From: Catillopecten margaritatus gill symbiont
GTDB taxonomy: Bacteria; Pseudomonadota; Gammaproteobacteria; PS1; Pseudothioglobaceae
Assembly (NCBI GenBank): GCA_037956075.1
Contig: CP138327.1
Coordinates: 1,434,296-1,498,295, forward strand
DNA length: 64,000 nucleotides
Direction of reading: 5' to 3'
Shown: piece after piece, positions 31,701 through 40,876 of the stretch
Numbering within the stretch: position 1 is the stretch's first letter
Layout of the letters: each line of letters starts with the position of its first letter
Made by a program: the position numbers and the translations under genes
The notes under the pieces: generated by a model
What the model saw: only the letters and a program-made list of their open reading frames with translations
What the model was told of the DNA's origin: nothing
Databases searched by the model: none

Positions 31701-33557
31701 TTTTTAGAGAAACTATTGACAGAAAGTTGGGGCAAGACAAAAGACTTTGTTAAAGATTATTTTTCTATGGAGTATGTGCACTTTAAGAGGGTGTATAAGT
31801 TTGATGGTGCGGCAATAAAACGCCCTGTTACTGAAGAAAGATATAGGCAAATATTGCACGATTTAAACGCCGAGCAAAAGCAAATTTTTGAGGATAAAAA
31901 TTCAGATGCAATGATGGTGCTTGCTGGACCTGGCAGCGGAAAGACTAAAACTTTGGTGCATAAAATTGCCTCACTTATCACCATTGAGGGCAATAAACCA
32001 GACTATTTTTTAATGCTGGCACATTCTCGTGTGGCAGTTGCTGATTTTAGAGAAAAACTAAAGGCGTTAATCGGCAATCAAGTTTACGATGTGCAAATTC
32101 ATACTTTTCATGCTTTCGCTATTTCGTTACTAGGTAGAAATATTGGTGATGATGGAGATTTGCAAGATGTCGTGGAAAAAGCGACACAATTATTGGAAAG
32201 TGGAAATGCGTCTATGTCGTTTGTTAATATGTTGGTAATTGATGAGTACCAAGATGTGGGCGGGCAAAGTTATGAATTTATCAAAGCCATTCATCGACAA
32301 ATGGGGGAGGGTAAAGATAAGAGGATTATTGCTGTGGGCGATGATGATCAATGTATTAAAGATTTTGGCAAGGATAAGGCGGATATAAAATACATTCAAG
32401 AATTTGGAGCCTATTTTACGAGTGAACAAGAAGGTATTGAGTTTTCTCAATATCAACTTTTAACGAATTACAGGAGCTGCACTAATATTGTAGATTTTTT
32501 TACCCAATTTAGCGATGTGATTGGCGTGCGTTTAAAAACTAAGCCATTGAAAGTATATAGAAAATCTCCTGGCAGTGTTTCACTTGCTTATTATGAAAGA
32601 GGCAGTTATTATGATAATTTATTGAGCAACATTAAAAATAATAAATCTAACGACATTGCTATTCTTGCAAGGACTAACCAAGAGGTTTTGTCCATTTATT
32701 CAATGTTGGTTTCAAACGGAATAAAGGCACGCTATATTATTAATAACCATGGTTTTTCGTTAGGTGGCTTATTGGAGTTACAAGAGTTTCTTCAAGATTG
32801 GAAATTGAACAAAAATTTTGAAAAAAGCAGAGAAAATTCAGACAAAAAATATCATAAATCTACAAATAATTTGCTGAAAAACCAAGTATTAGATGTGTTT
32901 GAGGATGAATACCAGCAAGAAATTAAAAAATCTCAGAGTCATTTTATTCGTGTATTTGAGCAATATTTGTCTAAAATTGAGTTTGATGAATTTAAACAAA
33001 GTAGGGTAAAGGTAATTGTATCAACAATACATAAATCCAAAGGCAAAGAATGGAGTGATGTTTATCTGTGTATTGATGAGCAATTTTTCAAAACTGGTGA
33101 ACAAGGTGAAAGTGATAAGCGATTAGCCTATGTTGCCATTACTAGAGCTAAAAATAACTTATTTATTCATTCTAAATCTCCATTTTTTAATCGTTTTATC
33201 AAACCTGAAGTTTACAATGTTAATGACAAAAAACTGGAAACGATTGTTTTATTGTCGGGATTGTCCGATATCAAGCTAAGTGCTAATTATAGTAAACAAG
33301 GTATTATCAAGACATTGCCTATGGCTGGGGAAGAGGTTCAAATAGTAGAAAATGAAAACTACATTAGCGTTATGAAGGATAATAATCAAATTTCTAGTTT
33401 GTCAATTTCTATGGTTAATAAAATAAAACAACAACAGAATAATGGCTATATTTTACAAAAAGCAGAAATTGAAAATGTGGTTGTTTGGAGGGATAAGAAA
33501 AGTGATGAAACATTCAATCAAGTCTTATGCAAAATTTATTTAACCCAAGCACTATAA
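28704..33557 (+). CDS. Exonuclease-like / RecQ helicase / UvrD helicase fusion protein
   Basis: A 1617-residue protein with three parts. Residues 1-130 resemble a DEDD 3'-5' exonuclease: FLDIEVN (Asp, Glu), CGHNFINHDAKFL (His-Asn...His-Asp) and LIDAENTKVLF (late Asp). Residues about 265-650 are a RecQ-type helicase: LPTGGGKTLTFQIP (Walker A), FIIDEAHCFSSWGHDFR (DEAH and the RecQ aromatic loop), TAFGMGIDKANIR and ESGRGARDEN. Residues about 1050-1530 are a UvrD-type helicase: LAGPGSGKTKTLVHK, VIDEYQDVGGQ, VSTIHKSKGKEW and VAITRAKN. The middle region is helical. Similar RecQ-UvrD giants are known, mainly in Bacteroidetes. It starts five bases after panB and ends two bases before an inverted-repeat element that precedes panC. 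A role in DNA repair or defence is inferred. Confidence 0.87.
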   Translation: MNIAFLDIEVNTTSNQIDSLGYLSAQSDFKTHSITEVRRCCEVEKNAFICGHNFINHDAKFLAATSFNQILQKVEIIDTLYLSMLLFTNKQTHKLNKPYKDNLIDIGNDPLIDAENTKVLFEKLNQEFDVLSENYQQLFCNLLKDNQYFSGFFAYKNKGEKSIDTYQQIENLVAIEKARYLEIEVQYPVEVAFVISYLAMGMEGVISPIILNNYPNVVTVLKQLVCNKGVADVAQFAMDEFGVDGFRKFDKNTKEATADLFVNGKVYQKEIIEQAMGSESLLAILPTGGGKTLTFQIPALIKAQQYKGLSVVISPLQALMKDQVDSFKRNNNNFKVIAISGYLSPIERQNAIIEVENGAVDMLYLAPESLRSNTIFKALKSRVIERFIIDEAHCFSSWGHDFRHDYYFIATTIKELEKSSFQPHIPVSCFTATAKPEVIKDIKKYFEEKLGIHLNEFIASVERYNLEYKVEKVENDKEKYEKLIQILSELERSEDEKNPTIIYSPQNARLCKELSEKLQDDERLHPFNLAIEPFYSKLDDDKENGKRDKNSRGKSEILADFIDDKVDIVIATTAFGMGIDKANIRTIIHYEQSDSLESYLQESGRGARDENIKAQCFVLYSKEEFNRSFNQLNRSKVDFSEIKRIIKALKKRKNDQLYLSPKEIAREIGVDIENSEVDYEVVIKTALSELEKHGIVERGRNSYKMFATSVSQSEEKQGMPYVHEVLDPKKEQAPYNKLYQSMILVMQNIIQRSKLDAIETDDLSDIVGIRRKEMFEVLYQLQKDGLLKFEDDISVFIKNSVKKEFERHFKIEQEVFEAFKACSNYESINLRALNKDDVNRVDLFKQIIQSWGFLSKIANNDFSVKFKRDFCHFECNTLDRLGQLIQARRTLSEFIITELLKKIGTNNKAKEVDFSSNSLKISYPSNTLTIESYHHTFVYLHDMLKGFELRRGRLIYYQALSIKKQEKMKERAPYKRADYKKGLERYYELKIESIHIHIAFLEKLLTESWGKTKDFVKDYFSMEYVHFKRVYKFDGAAIKRPVTEERYRQILHDLNAEQKQIFEDKNSDAMMVLAGPGSGKTKTLVHKIASLITIEGNKPDYFLMLAHSRVAVADFREKLKALIGNQVYDVQIHTFHAFAISLLGRNIGDDGDLQDVVEKATQLLESGNASMSFVNMLVIDEYQDVGGQSYEFIKAIHRQMGEGKDKRIIAVGDDDQCIKDFGKDKADIKYIQEFGAYFTSEQEGIEFSQYQLLTNYRSCTNIVDFFTQFSDVIGVRLKTKPLKVYRKSPGSVSLAYYERGSYYDNLLSNIKNNKSNDIAILARTNQEVLSIYSMLVSNGIKARYIINNHGFSLGGLLELQEFLQDWKLNKNFEKSRENSDKKYHKSTNNLLKNQVLDVFEDEYQQEIKKSQSHFIRVFEQYLSKIEFDEFKQSRVKVIVSTIHKSKGKEWSDVYLCIDEQFFKTGEQGESDKRLAYVAITRAKNNLFIHSKSPFFNRFIKPEVYNVNDKKLETIVLLSGLSDIKLSANYSKQGIIKTLPMAGEEVQIVENENYISVMKDNNQISSLSISMVNKIKQQQNNGYILQKAEIENVVVWRDKKSDETFNQVLCKIYLTQAL

Positions 33558-33558
33558 T

Positions 33559-33746
33559 GGGACTGTTGAATATTGAGCACAACTTATGAAATACATAAAA
33601 CAGCCCCTTTCTAGCGCCACACAGCAGTCCTCTAGGAGGGTTTACCCAAAAAGGCGTCAAGTAGCTGGCTATTCTCCTCATTTTTGGGTAAAAAATGCAC
33701 TATTTTCTGCATTCCCTAAGTCGCACTCTCAACATTCAACAGTCCC
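33559..33746. mobile_element. Inverted-repeat element, family B, copy 2
   Basis: A 188-bp element with ends GGGACTGTTGAATATTGAG and, read inward from the right, GGGACTGTTGAATGTTGAG. A perfect 5-bp duplication ATAAT flanks it (33554-33558 and 33747-33751). The core matches copy 1 at 25032 with an extra segment of about 28 bases. It lies exactly between the helicase stop and the panC start; its duplication overlaps both the TAA and the panC ATG. Confidence 0.85.
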
Positions 33747-33749
33747 ATA

Positions 33750-34565
33750 ATGATGAAAAATTTTGATACCATTCCAGTCTTACAAACCACACTCAATCAT
33801 TGGAAAAATAAGGGTGAAAAAATCGCTTTTGTGCCAACAATGGGTGGGTTGCATCAAGGGCATTTGTCGTTGATTGAAATTGCTAAGGCGAATGCAGATA
33901 GGGTGGTGGTGAGTATTTTTGTCAATCCGACGCAGTTTGCAGAAAATGAGGATTTTGGTGATTACCCCCGCACTTTGGAGCGTGATTTGTCCTTGTTGGA
34001 GGGGTTGCAGGTGGATTGTATTTTTATCCCCGATGCCGAGATGATTTATCCTGATGGACTGTCATCAAGCGTTGATGTGGGTGAAGTTGGGCAGATTTTA
34101 TGTGGCAAAACTCGACCGCATTTTTTTAATGGGGTGGCACAGGTGGTGCAGCGATTGTTTGATATTGTGCGACCAGATATTGCTGTGTTTGGGCAGAAGG
34201 ATTATCAGCAATTACACATTATTCAGCAGCGGACTTCGGGGATTGAAATTCTGTCGGGGGCGATTGTGCGTGAGGCGGATGGCTTGGCAATGAGTACTCG
34301 TAATCAGTATTTGAGTGCGGAGGAACGCGCCGTTTCCACGCAGTTGCATAAGACGCTAACTCAACTACAGCAGGGTAAATTGGATTTGGATGGTGCTAAA
34401 AATCAACTTCAATCTTATTTTAAATTGGATTATTTAGAGATGCTGGATGCAAATACCCTTAAACAAATCACCGACAATACGAGTAAAATTGCGATATTAT
34501 GTGCGGTGTTTTTAGGCACAACACGATTGATTGATAATATAATTTTTAGGAGAGAAGATGTTTAA
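33750..34565 (+). CDS. panC: Pantothenate synthetase
   Basis: Joins pantoate and beta-alanine with ATP. The 271 residues show FVPTMGGLHQGHLSLI (nucleotide-binding HxGH), VVSIFVNPTQFAENEDF, FGQKDYQQLHIIQ and GLAMSTRNQYLS. Start at ATG 33750 or 33753. The first ATG is partly made of the target duplication of the element just upstream, so the native promoter or ribosome site may have changed. It overlaps nfuA by eight bases. Confidence 0.96.
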   Translation: MMKNFDTIPVLQTTLNHWKNKGEKIAFVPTMGGLHQGHLSLIEIAKANADRVVVSIFVNPTQFAENEDFGDYPRTLERDLSLLEGLQVDCIFIPDAEMIYPDGLSSSVDVGEVGQILCGKTRPHFFNGVAQVVQRLFDIVRPDIAVFGQKDYQQLHIIQQRTSGIEILSGAIVREADGLAMSTRNQYLSAEERAVSTQLHKTLTQLQQGKLDLDGAKNQLQSYFKLDYLEMLDANTLKQITDNTSKIAILCAVFLGTTRLIDNIIFRREDV

Positions 34566-35136
34566 TATTACTAACGAAGCAGAAACTTATGTAGCGGATT
34601 TGTTCGAGCAGCAAGGCGAAGAAGATTTAGGGTTGAAAGTCGATATTGAAAAAGCAGGCACCCCTGCTGCTGCCGTTACCTTTAATTTTTGTTATTCTAA
34701 AGATTTGAGTAAAGCCTATTCTAAATTTGAATACAAGGGTTTTAATGCGTTCATTGATGAGGTGAATTTTGACTATTTAAAAGACTCCGAAGTGTTGTTA
34801 AAAATAGAAGGGTCAACTAAAAAACTCGCCATCACCGCACCCAACGCCAAAGGCGAAGTGCCAAAAGACGATGCACCCCTTGAGGAAAAAATCAAATATA
34901 CCATCGCCGCCGAAGTCAATCCACAGTTAGCCTCACACGGCGGTTTTGTTGATTTGGTAGAAATTACCGAAGAAATGGATGTTATTTTAAACTTTGGTGG
35001 TGGTTGCCAGGGTTGTTCATCGGTCAAAGTTACTCTTAAAAACGGCGTAGAAGCACAACTCAAAGGTATTTATCCAGAAATTAGAAATATTTTAGATGTT
35101 ACTGATCATACCCAAAAAGAAAACGCCTATATGTAA
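34558..35136 (+). CDS. nfuA: Iron-sulfur carrier NfuA
   Basis: Delivers Fe-S clusters to client enzymes. The 192 residues consist of a degenerate A-type N-terminal domain (MFNITNEAETYVADLF...) and a C-terminal NifU domain with GGGCQGCSSV (about 142-151), whose CxxC binds the cluster. Length is close to that of the enterobacterial protein. It begins inside the end of panC (overlap eight bases) behind GGAGAGAAG. Confidence 0.93.
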   Translation: MFNITNEAETYVADLFEQQGEEDLGLKVDIEKAGTPAAAVTFNFCYSKDLSKAYSKFEYKGFNAFIDEVNFDYLKDSEVLLKIEGSTKKLAITAPNAKGEVPKDDAPLEEKIKYTIAAEVNPQLASHGGFVDLVEITEEMDVILNFGGGCQGCSSVKVTLKNGVEAQLKGIYPEIRNILDVTDHTQKENAYM

Positions 35137-35166
35137 TCACAGGTCGGATCGGATCTGTTTGTATCG

Positions 35167-36072
35167 ATGAACGAATTTGAATTAATTAACAAGTATTTTG
35201 ATTGGGGTATGGGCATCGGTGATGACTGTGCATTGATTAATGCTGATGCATATCAGCAACTTGTTACCACGGTTGATACTTTGATTGAGGGGGTGCATTT
35301 TCCCGTTAATACTGCTCCAGCCGATATTGCTTATAAAGCACTGGCGGTTAATCTCAGCGATTTGGCGGCAATGGGAGCAACGCCTTATTATTTTACTTTG
35401 GCGTTGACTTTGCCCAGTATTAACGAGCAATGGCTAAATGATTTTTCATTATCACTCAAAGCACTCGCCACAAAATATGATATTCAATTAGTCGGTGGCG
35501 ATACCACTAAAGGCACACTCAGTATTAGCATTAATGCCACAGGTGTCGTAAAAAAACAAGCCTTATTACGCTCAAATGCACAGGTAGGTGATGCTATATT
35601 TGTTTCTAATACTTTGGGTGATGCGGCATTAGCGTGGCAACAAATTCAAGCTCAACAAACTCCAACACCCGCTTTACTAAAACAATTTAACCGCCCAAAG
35701 CCACAAATAAAACTGGGGCAATCTTTATTAGGCATTGCCAACAGTTGTATCGATATATCCGACGGTTTACAACAAGATTTATCACATATTTTGGCACATT
35801 CTAAGGTCGGTGCTGTCATTAATATAGAGGCCTTGCCTCTATATAATGAAGTGGCACAGTATATTACTGATACGGGTGATTGGTGTGTGGCGTTGGCAGG
35901 GGGTGATGATTATGAACTTTGTTTTACTGTGCCACAGGCACAATTAAATACTATTCAGTCGATTGAAAAAAAATTAGGGATTGTTTTAACAAAAATTGGT
36001 GTAATTACCGATAAGCAAGGGTTGGAAATAAAAGGGTTGGAGGGGGATTGTCAGTCTTATCGGCATTTTTAA
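35167..36072 (+). CDS. thiL: Thiamine-monophosphate kinase
   Basis: Phosphorylates thiamine monophosphate to the active diphosphate. The 301 residues start MNEFELINKYFDW, then GIGDDCALIN (metal and ATP binding), VGGDTTKG (about 115-122), ISDGLQQDLSHIL and AGGDDYELCFT. The family is normally a little longer at the N-terminus but motifs are complete. No obvious Shine-Dalgarno site precedes the ATG; the upstream bases contain a small GGTCGGATCGGATCTG repeat. Confidence 0.94.
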   Translation: MNEFELINKYFDWGMGIGDDCALINADAYQQLVTTVDTLIEGVHFPVNTAPADIAYKALAVNLSDLAAMGATPYYFTLALTLPSINEQWLNDFSLSLKALATKYDIQLVGGDTTKGTLSISINATGVVKKQALLRSNAQVGDAIFVSNTLGDAALAWQQIQAQQTPTPALLKQFNRPKPQIKLGQSLLGIANSCIDISDGLQQDLSHILAHSKVGAVINIEALPLYNEVAQYITDTGDWCVALAGGDDYELCFTVPQAQLNTIQSIEKKLGIVLTKIGVITDKQGLEIKGLEGDCQSYRHF

Positions 36073-36080
36073 ATTTTAGA

Positions 36081-36108
36081 CGGTATTCGTACTCAATGCA
36101 GAAGTCTC
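36081..36108 (+). repeat. MITE family A, right-end remnant
   Basis: CGGTATTCGTACTCAATGCA and the following AGAAGTCTC match the right terminal repeat of the complete element (17824-17851). No left end is visible, so only a remnant is left, eight bases after thiL. A small CATAGG/CCTATG hairpin follows at about 36121-36138. Confidence 0.7.
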
Positions 36109-36190
36109 TAAATACGAAGATGCATAGGAAACCTATGTGGCTGAGTATTTAAGATATTTAACGCCTCAGAAAGGAAAAAGACGCCGAAAA

Positions 36191-36601
36191 TCAGACTTCT
36201 TTGCGTTCTGCGATGGTTTTGCAGTCAATACATTCGTCGGCTGTTGGACGAGCTTCTAAACGCATTAAAGAAATTTCAGTGCCACAAGTTTTGCAATAGC
36301 CATAATCGCCTAATTCAATCAAATGCAGTGTCTTTTCAATCTTATTAATGAGTTTTCTTTCACGGTCTCTGGTTCTTAACTCAAGCGCAAATTCCTCTTC
36401 AAGAGTTGCTCTGTCGTTGATGTCTGCGACTTTTGATGAGTCTTCTTGAATGTGGGTAATGGTAGTTTCAGCGTCGTTAATCAACTGGTCTTTCCAAGCG
36501 TTTAACTTGGTTTTAAAGTGCTCAGTTTGTCCGTCACTCATGAACTCTTCGTTCTTTTTAGGTGTGTAATCGGGAATATCTTGGAAAACAGGTTCTGACA
36601 T
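36191..36601 (-). CDS. dksA: RNA polymerase-binding regulator DksA
   Basis: Works with ppGpp to adjust transcription initiation from the secondary channel of RNA polymerase. The 136 residues contain the coiled coil with DINDRATLEEE, whose acidic tip residues (Asp-x-x-Asp-Arg-Ala) are required for function, and a zinc finger CKTCGTEISLMRLEARPTADECIDC. Length is close to the enterobacterial protein (151). It is transcribed towards thiL and stands alone. The start has AAACAC upstream rather than a strong ribosome site. Confidence 0.95.
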   Translation of the reverse strand: MSEPVFQDIPDYTPKKNEEFMSDGQTEHFKTKLNAWKDQLINDAETTITHIQEDSSKVADINDRATLEEEFALELRTRDRERKLINKIEKTLHLIELGDYGYCKTCGTEISLMRLEARPTADECIDCKTIAERKEV

Positions 36602-36694
36602 AGTGTGTTTTGTTTTAATTAAAAAAATAATCTTTTTACCTAAACTGCCTTAAAATAGCAACCTTTAGTAAATCTTTATAATTATAAATCTTTT

Positions 36695-37456
36695 ATGACA
36701 CTACAAGCACTTATTTTTGATGTTGATGGAACACTGGCAAATACCGAGCGAGACGGGCATTTAGTCGCTTTTAACTTGACTTTTAAAGAATTAGGGTTGG
36801 ATTGGCATTGGTCAAACGAACTTTATCACCGATTATTGGATGTTACAGGTGGGCAGTTACGCATCAAACATTACATCAAAAACTACGATTCTGATTTTAA
36901 ATGCGAAGATGTGGATGCCTTTGCCAAAAAAGCACACGCCTTAAAAACCAAAATTTATGTCAGTCTGGTCGATGAAGGTAAAATCCCTTTGAGAACGGGC
37001 GTGGTGCGTTTGTTTAAAGAAGCACGAGAGGCAGGATTGCGATTAGCCATTGCCACCACTACCACGCCTGCGAATGTGGATGCGTTGATTGCGAATACTT
37101 TAGGGCGTGAGGCTTTGGATTGGTTTGAAGTGATTGGTGCAGGCGATGTGGTGCCAAATCTCAAGCCAGCAGGGGATATTTACCACTGGGTGTTGGATAA
37201 AATGGACTTAAAAGCGAACGAATGCATTGTTTTTGAAGACTCACGCAATGGCATTGTTTCAGCAACGGATGCCAATTTAAAAACACTGGTTACTATTAAC
37301 GAATATACCGAATCGCACAGTTTTGACGGTGCGTTGGCAGTGCTCAATAACTTGGGCGAGCCGAGTAAACCATTTACAATAATAAAAGGCGATGCTACCG
37401 ATGCAACTTATGTGAGTGTTAATTATTTAAAGGAGTTACATGCAAAACATTGTTGA
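36695..37456 (+). CDS. cbbY: HAD phosphatase CbbY
   Basis: A haloacid-dehalogenase phosphatase of 253 residues. IFDVDGTLANTERDGHLVAFN (nucleophile Asp at 9) and the cap motif LDWHWSNELYHRLLDVTGG are those of CbbY, which removes xylulose-1,5-bisphosphate, an inhibitor of RuBisCO. FEDSRNGIVSA holds the metal-binding Asp. Its presence suggests a Calvin-cycle autotroph, although no cbb genes are in the window. It overlaps ilvA by 17 bases. Confidence 0.88.
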   Translation: MTLQALIFDVDGTLANTERDGHLVAFNLTFKELGLDWHWSNELYHRLLDVTGGQLRIKHYIKNYDSDFKCEDVDAFAKKAHALKTKIYVSLVDEGKIPLRTGVVRLFKEAREAGLRLAIATTTTPANVDALIANTLGREALDWFEVIGAGDVVPNLKPAGDIYHWVLDKMDLKANECIVFEDSRNGIVSATDANLKTLVTINEYTESHSFDGALAVLNNLGEPSKPFTIIKGDATDATYVSVNYLKELHAKHC

Positions 37457-38933
37457 TTTGGTTAATTCAACCCGTGTTTATGATGTTGTTAGCCCGACAC
37501 CGTTGAGTTTAACGCACCAACTTAGCGAGCGTAGCAAAAATACAGTTTATTTAAAGCGTGAAGATAAATTAGCCATTCATACTTTTAAAATCAGAGGCGC
37601 TTACCAAAAAATCTCAGGGCTATCTGCCGAACAAGCCGCCAAAGGGGTTGTTGCTTCAAGTGCAGGCAATCATGCGCAAGGCGTGGCAATGTCCGCCACC
37701 AAACTCGGGATTGAATCGGTGATTGTTATGCCACTTTCCACGCCAAAAATTAAAGTCAATGCCGTTGAGCAACTTGGCGGTAAAGTCGTTCTGCACGGCG
37801 ATGTGTATGACGATGCCTACCACTACGCCAAGCAATTAGAAAAAGAGCAAGATTTGGTTTTTATTCATCCGTATGATGATATTGAGGTTATGGCAGGTCA
37901 GGCGACCATTGCTAAGGAATTGCTTGAACAATTACCAACGATGGATAAAGTATTTATCCCTGTTGGCGGCGGTGGCTTGATTGCAGGTATGGCAATTTAC
38001 ATCAAACACCACGCACCGCATATTAAAATTATCGGCGTTGAGCCAAACGACTCACCCACCTTGCATCAAGCCCTTGAAATTGGCGAGCGTATTATTTTGC
38101 CTGAAGTCGGACGATTTGCCGATGGTGTAGCGGTGAAACAAATCGGTGAAAAGACTTATGCAATTGCCAAAAAAGTGGTGGATGAAGTTATTTTGGTGAG
38201 TAACGATGAGATTTGTGCGGCGATTAAAGATATTTATGAAGATGTGCGTGCTATCGCAGAACCTGCCGGTGCTTTAGCCACTGCGGGATTGAAAAAATAC
38301 GCTGAGCAAAATAACCTTGAAAATGAAAATCTAGTTGCCATCGTTTCAGGCGCAAATGTCAACTTTGACCGCCTACGCTACATTGCCGAACGCGCCGATT
38401 TAGGCGAACACAGTGAAGCCATCATCGCTGCCACTATCCCCGAACAACCAGGCAGTTTTTTAAAATTCTGCGAATTATTAGCGCAACATGCTATTACTGA
38501 ATTTAATTATCGCATCGCACCTGCTGAGCAAGCACGCATTTTTGTCGGTGTTGCCCTCAGCGAAGGGTTAAGTGAAAAACAAGTGTTATTAAGCAAACTC
38601 TCAAAGTCGTTTGATGTGCTAGATATGAGTGATAATTCAATCGCAAAAACCCATATCCGCTATATGGTCGGCGGCCGCGCCGAAGCCAGCGATGAAGTCC
38701 TCTACCGTTTCGAATTCCCCGAACGCCCAGGTGCCTTACTTAATTTTTTAAAGAAAGTCGGTAGCAAATGGAACATCTCGTTATTCCATTATCGCAATCA
38801 CGGCGCTGACTTCGGTCGCGTATTAATCGGCTTACAAGTCGATGATATGAAAGAAATCGAACGCAGTTTTGATGAACTCGGTTATTTCTACCAAAATGAA
38901 ACCAACAATACCGCTTATCAATATTTTCTTTGA
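37440..38933 (+). CDS. ilvA: Biosynthetic threonine deaminase
   Basis: Converts threonine to 2-oxobutanoate, the entry to isoleucine. The 497 residues hold the PLP lysine in TFKIRGAY (about 43-50), SSAGNHAQG, VPVGGGGLIAGM and two C-terminal ACT-like regulatory repeats (PEQPGSFLKFCELL about 338 and PERPGALLNFLKKVG about 430), so isoleucine control is expected. Start at ATG 37440 within the end of cbbY. Confidence 0.96.
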   Translation: MQNIVDLVNSTRVYDVVSPTPLSLTHQLSERSKNTVYLKREDKLAIHTFKIRGAYQKISGLSAEQAAKGVVASSAGNHAQGVAMSATKLGIESVIVMPLSTPKIKVNAVEQLGGKVVLHGDVYDDAYHYAKQLEKEQDLVFIHPYDDIEVMAGQATIAKELLEQLPTMDKVFIPVGGGGLIAGMAIYIKHHAPHIKIIGVEPNDSPTLHQALEIGERIILPEVGRFADGVAVKQIGEKTYAIAKKVVDEVILVSNDEICAAIKDIYEDVRAIAEPAGALATAGLKKYAEQNNLENENLVAIVSGANVNFDRLRYIAERADLGEHSEAIIAATIPEQPGSFLKFCELLAQHAITEFNYRIAPAEQARIFVGVALSEGLSEKQVLLSKLSKSFDVLDMSDNSIAKTHIRYMVGGRAEASDEVLYRFEFPERPGALLNFLKKVGSKWNISLFHYRNHGADFGRVLIGLQVDDMKEIERSFDELGYFYQNETNNTAYQYFL

Positions 38934-38963
38934 CAAACACCCTAAAAATAAAGGCAGAAGTGT

Positions 38964-39404
38964 ATGAGTGTTTCCTTTAATTTATTTACCCTGCAAGATA
39001 TTGATGCTATTTTAACGATAGAACAACTGGCCTATAAAAATCCTTGGAGTAAAGCACAATTTACTCAAAGTTTGAAAAACCCCAATATTTTGGCACATCT
39101 CATTTTTCAAGATAATAAAGTGGTAGGTTATAGCGTTGCCTTGCACACGCCAGATTTTACTGATTTACTGAATATATGTATCCATCCACAATATCAACAT
39201 CAAGGACTGGGTGGGCAATTGTTTCATTATTTATTAAGTATGGCGGATATTAAAGCTGTATTTATAGAAGTGCGTGTGTCTAATTATAATGCCTTGTCGT
39301 TTTATAAAAAATTAGGATTTAAGGCAATTAACCTGCGTAAAAAATATTATTCAGATGGCGAAGATGCTAAAATACTGCGTTTTCAACAAGCGATTAAACA
39401 ATGA
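38964..39404 (+). CDS. rimI: Ribosomal-protein alanine N-acetyltransferase RimI
   Basis: A GNAT acetyltransferase of 146 residues. [15 protein letters not shown] at the start and the acetyl-CoA loop [18 protein letters not shown] (about 72-89), then [18 protein letters not shown], are the RimI pattern; the enzyme acetylates the N-terminus of ribosomal protein S18. It shares ATGA with the following icd gene (four-base overlap). Confidence 0.88.
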   Translation: MSVSFNLFTLQDIDAILTIEQLAYKNPWSKAQFTQSLKNPNILAHLIFQDNKVVGYSVALHTPDFTDLLNICIHPQYQHQGLGGQLFHYLLSMADIKAVFIEVRVSNYNALSFYKKLGFKAINLRKKYYSDGEDAKILRFQQAIKQ

Positions 39405-40651
39405 CACAAAAGCACATATACGAACCTGTAAATGGCGAAAAAATTACTTTCAAAAATGGCGTTATTCAAGTGCCAAGCCAGCCGATTATTACTTATATTG
39501 AAGGTGACGGTATCGGTAGCGATGTATCGCCAGTGATGAAAAAAGTCATTGATGCGATTGTTGAAAAAGCCTATGATGGCAAAAAACAAATTCACTGGAT
39601 GGACATTTATGCCGGTGAAAAAGCCAACAACATCTATGGCGAATACCTGCCACAAGAAACCCTTGACGCAATTAAAAATTATGCCGTATCCATTAAAGGT
39701 CCACTGACCACACCTGTGGGTGGCGGTATGCGTTCGCTAAATGTTGCAATTCGTCAAGAACTTGATTTGTTTATTTGTCAACGCCCTGTGCAATATTTCA
39801 CAGGTACACCGACACCTGTTAAAGCACCTGAAAAAGTTGATATGATTATTTTTAGGGAAAATTCAGAAGATATTTATGCGGGTATTGAATACCAACAAGG
39901 CACCGAAGAAGTCAAAAAAGTCATTGATTTTTTGCAAAATGAAATGGGTACAACCAAAATCCGCTTCCCAGAAACCTCAGGCATCGGCATTAAACCAGTT
40001 TCGCAAGAAGGCACTGTGCGTTTAGTGCGTGCTGCGATACAATATGCAATTGATAATGACAAAGACTCCGTTACTTTGGTGCATAAAGGCAACATCATGA
40101 AATTCACCGAAGGCGGTTTTAGGGATTGGGGCTATCAATTGGCACAGGATGAATTTGATGCGACCTTAATTGGCGAGGGTCCTTGGTGCGAATTCAAAAA
40201 TCCAAACACAGGCACAATGATTACTGTGAAAGATGTCATCGCCGATGCCTTCTTGCAACAAATTTTATTACGCCCAGAAGAATATTCAGTCATTGCCACG
40301 CTTAACCTAAATGGTGATTATGTCTCCGATGCCTTGGCCGCACAAGTGGGCGGTATCGGTATTGCGCCGGGTGCCAATTTATCCGACACTACAGCAGTAT
40401 TTGAAGCCACACATGGCACAGCGCCAAAATATGCAGGGCAAAATAAAGTTAATCCAGGCTCAATCATCCTTTCCGCAGAAATGATGTTGCGCCATATAGG
40501 TTGGACAGAGGCGGCGGATATGGTACTGACAGCGATGTCAACTGTGATTCAAAATAAAACTGTGACTTATGATTTAGAAAGATTAATGGACAATGCGACT
40601 TTATTGTCATGTTCTGAATTTGGTGATGCGATGATTGAGTCTTTATCGTAA
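39401..40651 (+). CDS. icd: Isocitrate dehydrogenase (NADP)
   Basis: Oxidises isocitrate to 2-oxoglutarate. The 416 residues match the bacterial NADP enzyme ([73 protein letters not shown]). The phosphorylatable serine sits in RSLN. In sulfur-oxidising relatives an incomplete citric acid cycle uses this enzyme for glutamate supply; that is background, not read here. A terminator follows. Confidence 0.96.
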   Translation: MTQKHIYEPVNGEKITFKNGVIQVPSQPIITYIEGDGIGSDVSPVMKKVIDAIVEKAYDGKKQIHWMDIYAGEKANNIYGEYLPQETLDAIKNYAVSIKGPLTTPVGGGMRSLNVAIRQELDLFICQRPVQYFTGTPTPVKAPEKVDMIIFRENSEDIYAGIEYQQGTEEVKKVIDFLQNEMGTTKIRFPETSGIGIKPVSQEGTVRLVRAAIQYAIDNDKDSVTLVHKGNIMKFTEGGFRDWGYQLAQDEFDATLIGEGPWCEFKNPNTGTMITVKDVIADAFLQQILLRPEEYSVIATLNLNGDYVSDALAAQVGGIGIAPGANLSDTTAVFEATHGTAPKYAGQNKVNPGSIILSAEMMLRHIGWTEAADMVLTAMSTVIQNKTVTYDLERLMDNATLLSCSEFGDAMIESLS

Positions 40652-40672
40652 AATAAAGTCTAATTTTTGAAT

Positions 40673-40699
40673 AAAATCACCTTTATTGGTGATTTTTTA
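40673..40699 (+). terminator. Terminator of icd
   Basis: AAAATCACC and GGTGATTTT form a stem (40673-40681 with 40688-40696) followed by a T run. Confidence 0.85.
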
Positions 40700-40773
40700 T
40701 ATTTTTTTGACGCTAAAAACCCTTTTACTAAAGGAATTTTTGTATATTATAAAATATTAATATTAGAATATCG

Positions 40774-40801
40774 TTGACTTCTAATATAGTTACCGTATAA
40801 T
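40774..40801 (+). promoter_or_regulatory. Strong sigma-70-like promoter for the first Gly/Asn-rich protein
   Basis: TTGACT (40774-40779) and TATAAT (40796-40801) are separated by 16 bases. A leader of about 70 bases follows before the ATG at 40877. The near-consensus boxes suggest high expression of the secreted product. Confidence 0.75.
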
Positions 40802-40876
40802 ACACCCCATCAAGACGAAAAGGGCTTGGTAGAAAACACCCAATAAAGGCGTGTTAAAAAATTGAGGAATATTATT

